DNA of 64,000 nt. Source: Rhineura floridana. Its lineage: Eukaryota > Chordata > Lepidosauria > Squamata > Rhineuridae. The notes beneath the pieces are model-generated. The model did no database searches and was not told the origin of the DNA. It saw nothing but the letters and a program-made list of their open reading frames with translations. The stretch spans positions 221,611,943 through 221,675,942 of the forward strand of contig NC_084482.1 in the NCBI RefSeq assembly GCF_030035675.1, given 5' to 3'. A program made the position numbers and the translations under genes. Shown here one piece after another: positions 1-9,119 of the stretch (position 1 is its first letter; every line of letters begins with the position of its first letter).

Positions 1-145
1 TTAAGCCATAATGTCTTAATAAAAGACTCTTAACATGCTCTACTGCTCTGAAGAAGTTTCTTGCTCAACTTAACTCCAACGTAACATATGCTGTTTCACG
101 CAACAATGCACACACGCCAACAGTACAATATATCCTAAATTGTTC
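1..145. other. Left-edge sequence, mostly unidentified
   Basis: The first ~123 bases match nothing else in the window and have no coding signal. From about 124 the sequence matches, on the minus strand, the gag part of the gypsy fossil near 41.98 kb. The join between the two is therefore near 124. What the outer part is cannot be told from this window. Confidence 0.4.
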
Positions 146-163
146 AAGAACTTCCTCTATGTC

Positions 164-2044
164 GGGACTTCCGGGAAGGGTGACTTCGCCTTTGCCTGCT
201 TTTGGGACGGGCTCCCGCCGCAAAAGAAGCTTATTCAGATATAAATCAGTCAGAACTTTTTTTTTTTGACTGATGAAACTTCTCCCGGGCAGGGAGAAAC
301 GTAGAGATTAACCTCAAAAGCCTGTTTTTGTTGGGAGGACTGAATTTCATTAATTTATGAGACGAGGTCCAGCCGACAATGCAGGACGGACTTCAAACAA
401 GCTCTATCTGATAAAGCGACACGTTCATCTTTTCTTCAAAGAGAGAACAGACTAACAGGCAAGCACCCTTCTTTCTAATATTTTTTTACTTGACTTTAAT
501 TGTTGCAGTAAAAGGAGATTTGTCAGATTGATCGGCTTTCGACATCTCCTCGGTTAGCTATAACTCTTCTTTGTTTACGTAATTAAAAGCCTATCTCTGT
601 TTTTGTTGCAAAAAGCTGTCCTGGAAGTGCATTCTAAAGATATACACAGAAGAGGGATTTTTATTCCTGATTTTTATTCCGAAGAATATCATATGGTCTG
701 GGATTACTTTTATTTTGACGAATCTGCTTCTTTACGACGCCACTAACTGTTTAGATCCTGGGAACTACATTTGTTTTTGTATTCTTAAGCATAGAGAGAT
801 AAAGGCAGGCTGCTCTGCTTATACTGTGATGTCACCAAGTCTGGATTATTAACCCAATTGTTGCTGAAATAAGAAGTGGTTCTTTTTTATTTTTGTCTTG
901 TTTCGTTTTCGTGGTTTTAAACATGGCAATCAAGAAAGTGGCTGAGAATCTGGATGTGATTATGTTTTGGAAAATAATGGATGAGATTGAGATAACGAAA
1001 CAAATCCTGCGACAGAGCAGTAAGGAGCTGAAAATTGAATTGAGTAAAATGACACAGGAGCTTAAAGAAATAGGGGATCCTGTGAGAGAGGAGACCCTGG
1101 AGATTGGAACAAACGTGGAATTGGAAAAAGTTCTGGAGATTATGGATTTTAGAAATAAAATCCACTGTTTGGAATTCAACGTTATCTCTAAAGAAATCAA
1201 TGAAGATATTGGAGATGAAGTTGTCAATGGCTTGGATAATCTTCTGGACTGGAATGATGTGATGGAGATTGATGTGGAGAAAACCTATGGAATTAATTGC
1301 AGCCATGTGATAATGGAAAAACTTTCAAGAGATGAGACAGTGCATTTTGTAAAAGAGAACAGAGATATGATTTTACAACAGTATTTCAGCAACTTATGTA
1401 GAATGGATGGCAAGAAAATATTTGGAATGGACGAAATTCCCATCAGACTCTTACTATATGACTATGGTTATGACAGCAAGATTATTATGGAATACTGATA
1501 ATGGAAGATTGGACACTGAAATTACTGGACTTAACAGGACTACTGAAGATGGAAGATGGAACTAATAGGGATAATGGAATAATGGCTATTGAAATTATTG
1601 AACTTAACAGATTTTGATGAGATAGATTAATTGAAATGTTTATTTGGACTATGGCTATGACAATAAGATTATTATAATTATTAATGAGATGGATTAATCG
1701 ATATGCTTATCTGGAAAAAAATTGATAGATATATTTCTTAAAGAATTGAAACCTCTCTTTGACTTTTTGTGGAAAGAATAAAGTAATGTTTATGAGATTT
1801 GATGACCAACTAAGATAACTACTGGAGGAAAGTGACTTTATAATATGATTTAAGAGACAGGATTGTTATATATTGTAGACCTATAACTGATTTGATCTGT
1901 GACAAATGGGAAGTCAACTTTTTTATTTTTTATTTTTTTTGTTTAATTATTTTTGGTCTTGTTTTGCTTTTTGTTTTTGAATGTTTTATGATTTTGTTTT
2001 CTATGTTCTATGAAAACTTGAATAAAAATTATTGTAAAAAAAAA
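164..2044 (+). mobile_element. HAL1-like L1 (ORF1 only), full-length insertion
   Basis: A 1.88-kb insertion flanked by an 18-bp perfect target-site duplication (AAGAACTTCCTCTATGTC, 146-163 and 2045-2062) and ending in an A-rich tail after a GAATAAAAATTATTG-type L1 3' end. It begins with a GC-rich leader (GGGACTTCCGGG), has about 750 bases of 5' UTR, one ORF1, then some 540 bases of A/G-rich 3' sequence. No reverse transcriptase or endonuclease coding is seen, so it depended on L1 proteins supplied in trans. The intact duplication and open ORF suggest a young insertion. Confidence 0.85.
923..1498 (+). CDS. L1 ORF1p-like RNA-binding protein (LINE-encoded)
   Basis: A 191-codon open frame. I prefer the ATG at 923 (context AACATGG) to one 30 bases upstream. 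Residues ~10-60 are rich in Glu, Lys, Leu and Ile with heptad-like spacing, as in the L1 ORF1p coiled coil. The region after 'NKIHCLEFNVI' resembles the RRM-like fold, and 'DETVHFVKENRDMILQQYF' followed by 'DGKKI' and 'EIPIRLL' resembles the C-terminal domain of vertebrate L1 ORF1p. It is shorter than a typical ORF1p (about 300-340 residues), mostly at the N-terminus. No frameshift or stop breaks it. It belongs to the transposon, not the host. Confidence 0.75.
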   Translation: MAIKKVAENLDVIMFWKIMDEIEITKQILRQSSKELKIELSKMTQELKEIGDPVREETLEIGTNVELEKVLEIMDFRNKIHCLEFNVISKEINEDIGDEVVNGLDNLLDWNDVMEIDVEKTYGINCSHVIMEKLSRDETVHFVKENRDMILQQYFSNLCRMDGKKIFGMDEIPIRLLLYDYGYDSKIIMEY

Positions 2045-2509
2045 AAGAACTTCCTCTATGTCTTGTGGCCCCCCTTCAGGCAAATCAAAAGTATTGTAAA
2101 CTGCCAATGCTTCCTCTCCAACACAATGTAACAAAATAGCAATTTGTCAATTCTTAGCAACATTATTAACTCCAGCTGCAGAAAGATATAAAATAAAAGC
2201 TTGCTCCCATCGCTTCCATGTCTCAGCCAGATTACCTTGCAATACCAGAGGAGGTGGAGGCCGGACTGAGTCCATTTTGGACTTCTGACACCATATAATG
2301 TGTTTTTTATTTCACAATAAACACATCTTGATTCTCTTTAAGGTCTTGGAATTGTCAGTTGAGTTCAGTTGGTGTTTCGGTTGAGATGGGTTAAGCACAG
2401 CATAAGCAGATGTAAAGACTGTGCCCTGTGGAACGGTGATTAAAGTATACTATTCTTATGTTAAAGAATCAAGATGTGTTTATTGTGAAATAAAGCACAT
2501 TATACCTCC

Positions 2510-3100
2510 ATTAGGAGAACTGTCCATTTATTCCTACTCTCTGCTTTCTGCTTCTTAACCAATTCCTTATCCACAAGAGGACATCTCCTCTTATTCCATG
2601 ACTGCTAAGCTTCCTCAGAAGACTTTGGTGAGGTACCTTGTCAAAAGCTTTTTGAAAGTCTAAGTACACTATGTCCACTGGATCACCTCTATCTATATGC
2701 TTGTTGACACTATAGGTTACTGAGACAGGACTTTCCCTTGCAGAAGCCATGCTGGCTCTGCTTCAGCAAGGCTTGTTCTATGTGCTTAGTTAATCTAGCT
2801 TTAATAATACTTTCTACCAGTTTTCCAGAGACAGAAATTAAGCTAACTGGCCGGTAATTTCCAGGATCCCCCCTGGATCCCTTTTTGAATATTGGCGTTA
2901 CATTTGCCACTTTCCAGTCCTCAGGCACGGAGGAGGACCCGAGGGACAAATTACATATTTTAGTTAGCAGATCAGTAATTTCACATTTGAGTTCTTTGAG
3001 AACTCTCGGGTGGATGCCATCCGGGCCCGGTGACTTGCCAGTTTTTATATTGTCCATTAAGCCTAGACCTTCCTCTCTTGTTACCACTATTTGTCACTAT
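2510..3100 (-). mobile_element. CR1 LINE fragment, reverse transcriptase part (unit Z)
   Basis: Antisense CR1 coding for the N-terminal RT region: 'KSPGPDGIHPRVLKEL', 'GNYRPVSL' and, after a frame break, 'DIVYLDFQKAFDKVPHQ'. The break coincides with a 14-bp deletion near 2711 that units B and D share and unit C lacks. It abuts the gypsy fossil at the CCTCC pentamer. The 3' half of the element is not next to it in the window. Confidence 0.9.
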
Positions 3101-3231
3101 TACATCCATGATGGAAAGGGCCCAATAATAAAAGCCTGAAATGATTCACAATGTGGAGAAGACACTCTGTGGTGAGCAGGAATTAAGGCTTTGCGGATGC
3201 AGAAGCAGAGATGAGAGGCGAGGGGTCCAAG
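3101..3231. other. Partial spacer copy ending at a duplication junction
   Basis: This stretch matches the sequence right of the CR1 in units B (24816 on) and C (43074 on), then breaks off inside 'GGGGTCCAAGATG' near 3230. The next base resumes sequence that in B, C and D lies left of the CR1 (compare 22830, 38480, 62030). The join is therefore a breakpoint between two copies of the tandem block. Confidence 0.75.
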
Positions 3232-3429
3232 ATGATGTCCTGTTGATCTTGAAATGGATGTATTGAAAGTAGTTCTTCATACTCTTTTCATTGCCCAGTG
3301 AGCTGAACCAGACTGAATGCATCTCACTTTTCCTCTCCCCATATCTCTGATGGAAAGACTGGAGGTGTTTTGCATCCCCAGGAAGCTCCAAGATGGAGTC
3401 ATTTGACCAAATTCACCCCCAGTATTTCT

Positions 3430-3453
3430 TTAGGGTTAGGGTTAGGGTTAGGG
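3430..3453 (+). repeat. Interstitial telomeric tract, (TTAGGG)4
   Basis: Four perfect TTAGGG hexamers replace a few bases of the spacer. Paralogous sequence at 23023, 38672 and 62223 reads TTTACAATRTGTGC with no hexamers. The tract is thus a local insertion, not an old chromosome end. Confidence 0.95.
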
Positions 3454-3925
3454 TGTGTGCAAAACCTATTTTTTTGCCAACTGTCAGGGAGATGACATGG
3501 AATTAATATCTGTGCAGATTAAATTTTTAATTATATCCATGATGAAAAGGGCCTAATAATAAAGCCTGAAATGGTTCACAATGTGACGAAGAAACTCTGT
3601 GGGGCTCAGGAATTAAAGACTTTGAGGAAGCAGATGGAGAGATGAGAGGTGAGGGGTCCGAGATGGGTGAAATTCCTGGGGGTAGCAAAGGACAGAAGAG
3701 GTGCCCAAGCATGGAGAAAAGTCTGGAAGAAACTGGAGAATGTTCTGAGAGAGATTTGGGGCCTTTAAGGCCTTTTGCAGATCAAGCATTGTGGGGGGAA
3801 ACAACAGAGGAAAGGGACGTGCCATTTATTTATTTGGATTGAGGCTGCTTATAACATTCAAACCTCTGGAACCCAAATTTGCATGAAGGATGAAATTCCT
3901 CCCATCCTCCGTCTCTTCTCTGCAG

Positions 3926-4096
3926 GCCCTTGAGAGCTGCTCCCTACAAAACGTGCATCGTGGTGAAAGCTGTGGGAGTCCCAGAGCTGGCCTAGTTTAC
4001 TCCTCCCTCTCAGGCAGCCCCATGGCCTCAGAGGCACCGTCCGGATTGTCTCTTCTGTAGGATAGAGTGGAAAGAGCAGCCGGGCAGCCCAATCAG
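3926..4096 (+). pseudogene. KRAB-ZNF unit A, leader exon with nonsense codon
   Basis: A 171-bp exon between a TCTCTGCAG acceptor and a CAATCAG|GTAAGG donor, the same length as in units B and C. The ATG at 4022 opens MASEAPSGLSLL, but codon 13 is TAG (4058-4060) where B and C have TGG (Trp). No in-frame ATG follows in the exon. Normal translation from this start would yield 12 residues and miss the KRAB and fingers. It ends in phase 0, matching the KRAB-A exon. Either this copy is a pseudogene or it uses another 5' exon or start that I cannot see. Confidence 0.8.
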
Positions 4097-4189
4097 GTAA
4101 GGGGAGGATCATTGGGGGAGAGACCGAGGGGACAGCTGGGGTGCATCTCCCTGAGCATAGCGGGGAGGGCTCTGGGAGAATACTACCTC

Positions 4190-4925
4190 TGAGGCTGCAT
4201 AAGGAGAGCCTGCCGGATCAGGCCAATAGCCCGTCTGTTCCAGCAGCCGGTTCTTGCAGTGGCCGACCAGATGCCTGTGGGAAGCCTGCAAGCAGGACCT
4301 GAACACATGAGCACTCGCCCCACTTGTGATTCGGTGACACGTGTCTGGCAGAACTCTGGCAAAACTCCTAAAATACACTCTTGGAGAGGTGGGATCTTTT
4401 TCGAGAGTCAATCAAGCTCTGCCCTGCAATTGTGTCTGAGCAGTGTAAAATCCAGAAATACTCACCCCCACAAAAGCTAAATAAAAAGTAACTGTACTAA
4501 AGAAATGCAAAGAAAAAGAGAGTGGGACAGCTTCAAGAGAGTCACACGGCTTGGTACCAAAATACCTGATGGAACGCCTCTCCTGACACGAACCCACCCG
4601 TACACTACGCTTAACATCTAAGGCCCTCTTCCGGGTGCCCACTCCGAGGGAAACTCGGAGTCTGGCAACAAGGGAGAGGGCCTTCTGAGTGGTGGCCCCC
4701 AAATTATGGAATGATTTCTGTGATGAGGTGAGCCTGGCGCCAACACTGTTATCTTTTCGGCGCCAGGTCAAGACTTTCCTCTTCTCCCAGGCATTTTAGC
4801 ATGTGCTTTTAAATTGCTTTTTAAAATGTATTTTTAGATTTCTATATTGCTTTTGTGGTAAACCACCCAGAGAGCTTCGGCTATGGGGTTGTATATAAAT
4901 GCAATAAAATTAATTAATTAATTAA
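4190..4925 (+). mobile_element. Intron 1 repeats: old CR1 3' end, then L2 3' end
   Basis: 4190-4345 matches the CR1 3' end (GAGCCTGCCGGATCAGGCC and onward). About 4536-4925 is an L2-type 3' end on the + strand. It encodes the ORF2 tail 'AFSVVAPKLWND...FRRQVKTFLFSQAF' with small breaks, then the typical 'CACCCAGAGAGCTTCGGCTA' 3' UTR and an ATTA-rich tail. Both are shared with units B and C, so both predate the duplications. Confidence 0.8.
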
Positions 4926-5128
4926 TCCCAGCGTGCCCCACTGGTCAGGCTATTAGTACGATATGAACCAAAGTGTAGCTGCCAAGTGTCCTGCCCTGTT
5001 GCCATTCCCAGCATACTGCCTCTGGCAGCGGAGGGAATGCATTGCCATTGTGGCTCATAGCCACTGATGTCCTGATCCTCCATGGATTTGTCCAATCTTC
5101 TTTGAAAGCTATTCAAGTTTTTGGCTGA

Positions 5129-5335
<207 letters not shown>

Positions 5336-5444
5336 TGACTGATGAATGTTGAAGGTATGGATTTAGTACCTGTGCTATTTAACTTTCCACTGCAGGGATG
5401 CTGTCGTGGAAATGGGTGCCTGGCCCTGGATATTTGGGGAGGGA

Positions 5445-5652
5445 CTGCAGCTCAGAAGGGGAACACCTGCTTTGCATGTACAAGGTCCGAGGTTTAGTCC
5501 CTGGCAGCTCCAAGAGGGGTGAAAGGATCCGGTAGGAGGTGCTGGGAAAGGTCTTTCTCTGCCTGACATCCACAGCTAGTTGCTGTAAGCAGGCGGGACT
5601 AGATGGACCAATTCTCTGATCTGGTAGAATGCAGCTTCCTCTGTTCTTGGGG
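5445..5652 (+). mobile_element. tRNA-derived SINE (tRNA-Ala-like head), unit A
   Basis: The head reads AGCTCAG...ACCTGCTTTGCATG...GGTCCGAGGTTTAGTCCC, with recognisable Pol III A- and B-box regions. The tail reads GACTAGATGGACCAATTCTC...AATGCAGCTTCCTCTGTTC, as in the common reptilian SINE. Copies sit at the same intron position in B and C. Confidence 0.75.
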
Positions 5653-5889
5653 CTTTTTGATCATTCAGTGCGAAAAGTGCCCCTCCCTGCCACCTTCTGC
5701 TGCCCCATGATGAAAAATCTTACCTTGCAGCAGGAGGAGGAGAGGGCAGGAGCTCCCAAACTCCAGCAGAGCATCTTCTCCTGCATCCTCAACAGATGAT
5801 TGACACTCTGTGCCTTCTACTCTAAACCCCCAGTGGGAAGAGATGCTCCCGGGAGCACCTCCTGCCTCCTCCCTCTTCCTTCCTCTGCC

Positions 5890-6300
5890 GAAAGGTCAGC
5901 TTTTGTCTTTGAAGCAGGAAGATCGGCAGTTTGGAGAAGAGGAAGCAGAGGTGGAGGCTACAGTTTGTAGGGAATGACCTCCAGAAGACAGGACAGAGAG
6001 CAAGATTTAGCTTTGCCAGCCCTGGTGGGAACTCTGGAAGCAGAACTGGAGCACAGAGACTCTTTTACTCAGGCAGAGACACAGCAAAGGCAGCAGGCAA
6101 GAAGGTCCCCGAGAAAGGCTCCCTGGCAGCTGGAACAAGGGCCGTTCCCTCAGCTAGCAGAGATCCCGGGAAAGCAGGAATTGCAGCAGCGCCCTTGAAA
6201 AGGGGACCTTTGCTCCAGCAGGAAAGGGTCCAGAGAAGGCAGGAACCTGCGGTGATGAATGAAAAGCAGGGGAGGGTGATGGAGTCAGACCCCAGTTGAC
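5890..6300 (+). other. Conserved intron segment with overlapping small open frames
   Basis: This A/G-rich segment is kept in A, B (27090-27440) and C (45440-45840). A 74-codon frame starting MTSRRQDREQDLALPALVG (5974-6198) stays open in all three copies, as does a second overlapping frame. It is rich in Gln, Glu and Arg. I see no convincing acceptor and donor pair around it and do not recognise a domain. It may be an old repeat, a 5' UTR-like exon or chance. Confidence 0.3.
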
Positions 6301-6398
6301 ATCTAGGGCTAAGAGAGATTTCAAGCAGCAAAAGGAACCGCACAAACTGGAACCCAGAGTGGGACCAATTTTACTCCTTAGGCTACTTTTTCCCATCA

Positions 6399-7030
6399 GG
6401 CCTCTTTGTTTCTGTTGCAAAGTGACCCATATAGAAGCCATTTTTAAAGCTCATATTATCAATATTGAGCTGGAGGGTCTCCCAGGCTCATAAAGTAGTA
6501 GCCAGCCAACAACACCCTCACCTGTATGAATCTCCCGTGCTTTAAGATCAACAGATGAGGCCTTCCAGGTGGTCCCTACACAGGATGAGGTACATGGTGA
6601 TTTTTCAGTAAAGGCTCCTCGACATGGAACATTCTCCCTACGTCGGGCCTCGTTTCTTTATATTTCCATGCCGTCGGTGAAGACATCTTTTTGGGAAGGT
6701 GTTCGGAGGAAGACAGACCCGAAATTCCTGCTGCTTTTAATAGTTGTCATTCAGTGTTTTATTGTGTGTTTGGATAGACTGTGGGAGTTTTTTGGGATGT
6801 TTATATATTCTTATCTACTTCTTCCTTATTATAAACTGTCCTGTCCAAAAAGATGACGTATAATTCACCTACATGACAATGAATAAGTAAATATCCACTA
6901 ATAGCAGAGCTGTAAAAAACTGGAAGAAAATAACGAACTGATAACAGAAACCAGCAATGCGCAATATTGCACCTCATCTTCGTCTCTTCCCTCCTGCAGT
7001 AGCAGAAGCAAGACAGGCGTGTCCGTGTGT
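6399..7030. mobile_element. Segment present only in unit A, repeat-derived
   Basis: Unit C passes directly from CCCATCA to GTTTTTGCCGGCAG (46070-46080), while unit A has about 632 extra bases at that point. The last ~75 bases (from 6957) are an inverted match to the spacer repeat at 21215-21290. The middle (6600-6860) may be a very decayed L2-like 3' end. No clear terminal repeats are seen, so deletion from unit C is the alternative to insertion in A. Confidence 0.45.
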
Positions 7031-7451
7031 GATATACATAATAGTTTTTGCCGGCAGTTAGGTCTGACCAGGTGAACCAAGTGGCCAGAGATCCCAGCCA
7101 AGAATCTTTTTACGTCTAGGAATATCTAATGGCCGATCAAGAAAGGAAATCTTTATCAGTGTCTATGTATAATTAAGACGTCTAATTTACTATACTTTGT
7201 GGACATAGCCACATATCAGAACATAGGTCTTACACAGCACATACAAAGGGGATGTACGCTAACGTGTTGCATTTCAAAGGACAGCATAGGTCACATTGAT
7301 TTCCATCTGAAAAGGAGTGATCTCACCTTTGCTGCGTGTGGACCTTAACACTCAGAGCAGGTGGTTCTTTCTTCGACCAGTGTCACGGACAACTGGTAAA
7401 AATCCCCAAGGCTGTCTGTCTTTTATAGCTCTAGTTTGTATCTATCTAGAC

Positions 7452-7587
7452 CAGGGTTTCCCGACATTTGAGCCACAGACGTTGTGGGACTACAACTCCC
7501 ATCAGCCCCATCCAGCATGACCAATGGTCAGGAATTATGGGAACTGTAGTCCAGCAACATCTGTGGACCAAAGGTTGGGAAACCCTG
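7452..7587. mobile_element. hAT-type MITE, 136 bp (unit A)
   Basis: Terminal inverted repeats CAGGGTTTCCC / GGGAAACCCTG flank an internally palindromic element containing ACTACAACTCCCATCAGCCC and its partial complement. An 8-bp duplication ATCTAGAC lies on both sides (7444-7451, 7588-7595), which is the hAT signature. The same insertion is in unit C at 46482. Confidence 0.88.
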
Positions 7588-7595
7588 ATCTAGAC

Positions 7596-8280
7596 TCTGT
7601 CAGTTCATGCTCATATTACTACTATACTCTTGTTTCCATCATTTGAACTCTCATCCTAACCTGCATCTTGATGCTGATGTTGTATTCTAATAAGTTCTCC
7701 TGACTCACCCCTGTACAGCTTCAGCCATATATAGACATGATCATTGGCTGAATGCCCGGACTCCTTATAAAATGTTGATACTTTATGGGAAAGAATTTAT
7801 TTTGGAACTATGTAAAGAAAACTCAAAGGAAAAAAGACACTTTAACTGGCAGCTTGTCTTTTTACTCATGTTTTGGCTTGTATTGTTTGCGCTACTTTTC
7901 CACACATAATTTTATGTAAATCAATTATAAAGAATTGGAGATGGCCAATTTCTGTAAATACAGGTGGCCTGTGACACAGTGAATTGCATCCACTGTTGCT
8001 GACTTTACTAGGTTCTGCCCTAGTAGTTTGCAGCCTACTAAGAAGCTGGCTTTACTAGGTTCACCCCCAACAAGCATTTCAAGATGAGCTTCATGCCCAG
8101 TGGACGCATGTTCACAAGTGCCAGACTGACCCTACTTGGTCCACACAACTCTGTTGTATTCACCGAGAGCAGGACTTACCAGATCAAAATTATACCTTTT
8201 CTTATCTATAAAAATCTCTGTTTGTAATGGCTGAATATTTTCTGGTCAAAAGTAACTAGTCTTGTCTATTTCCTTCAAAG
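7596..8280. other. Intron sequence without recognised features
   Basis: AT-rich intron, collinear with unit C 46626-47311 and about as similar as the rest of the unit. No open frame, RNA gene or named repeat could be supported here. Confidence 0.5.
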
Positions 8281-8355
8281 AGTCGGACCTCCATTCGTGT
8301 TGGGAAGAAAGAAAAGATCCCTTTATCCAGTATCCCAAAGATGCGACATCAACAG
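8281..8355 (+). CDS. KRAB-to-finger linker exon, unit A
   Basis: A 75-bp exon between TTCCTTCAAAG and ACAG|GTAGATG, phase 1 at both ends, so it can be included or skipped without shifting the frame. It encodes SDLHSCWEERKDPFIQYP, then KDATST. Identical residues occur in unit C, and a one-codon-longer version occurs in B. The acidic, aromatic-poor composition suits the unstructured stretch between KRAB and fingers. That it is really spliced in is inferred from splice sites, phase and the open frame only. Confidence 0.6.
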
Positions 8356-8494
8356 GTAGATGTTCAGCTGCGTTGAGGCCCCATTTTGGTTTGGAAATTG
8401 TAGGATTTTTCAGTTCCTGTGTAATATGATTCATTGCAGATTAATTGTCCCATCAGGGTGTGAGTTCTCCTGGAGAACATCTTAGATGTCTTTA

Positions 8495-9110
8495 AGAAGA
8501 GCCTGCTGGATCAGGCCAATGGCAGCATGCCTATAGGAAGCAAGCAAGCAGGACCTGAGTGCAACCCTTGCCCCGTTGGGAGCACAGTGACTGTCTTAAA
8601 GCTGCAAAGTGCTCTCTGAAGCACCCTTCCCCCTCCTTTCATAGTGCAGGGAGGGAGGGAAAAAAGGTGCCTTTCGGATGGGCTGCCTGCCAGAGAAGTC
8701 CCATGCACAGCCGATCTTTCTAAAAAGCAGTGGCTTCCGAAAGGGAAGAGGCACCCATAGCCAAGCTGAGCCCTTGGCTCGCCACCCCACACTGCTTCTT
8801 TCAACTTCAGGAGCTGAATGGGGCTGCTTCAAAGAGCAGCGCTGGGAGGGAGAAGTGATTTCCATTCATTGGAAACAGCTTTCCCTACCTTGAGCAAAGA
8901 CTCATTCAACCACTGATCAGCTGACTGGCAGGTGCAAGTGTGCCCCAGTCCAGCAAAGGAGCAATTGGCAGCCCATTTCAAGGTCCTGGTGGTTCTTTTG
9001 AAGCCTCACCTTTATCTGCCGCACATCTTATGTCAGATCGGAGGGTGGTGCCTTTATGTCCTCCCTGTAGACTTCCCATTCGCATCTGATCAGGCACTGT
9101 GAGGATGCCG
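8495..9110 (+). mobile_element. Old CR1 3' end and unassigned intron
   Basis: 8500-8600 is a CR1 3' end (AAGAGCCTGCTGGATCAGGCC). The rest, to the L2 insertion, is collinear with unit C (47525-48145) and shows no supported gene. Confidence 0.55.
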
Positions 9111-9119
9111 GACTAGATA

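Larger units (their letters stand above)
124..2504 (-). mobile_element. Ty3/gypsy LTR fossil at the end of unit Z, split by an L1
   Basis: This is a broken copy of the gypsy element seen better at 39878-42459. Recognisable parts are a minus-strand gag stretch, a leader with a primer-binding site resembling the 3' end of tRNA-Leu (TGGTGTCAGAAGT), and an LTR whose right end touches CCTCC (2505-2509), the same target pentamer as in units C and D. A 1.9-kb L1 (164-2044) sits inside gag. The left end is rearranged or lies outside the window. It predates at least one duplication, because the same insertion point is used in C and D. Confidence 0.75.

Noticed and set aside
893-1498. 201-codon frame as a host gene
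   Set aside because: It lies inside an L1 insertion with target duplication and resembles L1 ORF1p.
3430-3453. Telomeric repeats as a chromosome end or fusion point
   Set aside because: Only four hexamers, with collinear ZNF-unit sequence on both sides.
3642-3842. 66-codon frame (MRGEGSEMGEIPGG...) as a SCAN or other exon
   Set aside because: The frame is broken by an early stop in unit B, and no SCAN motif is present.
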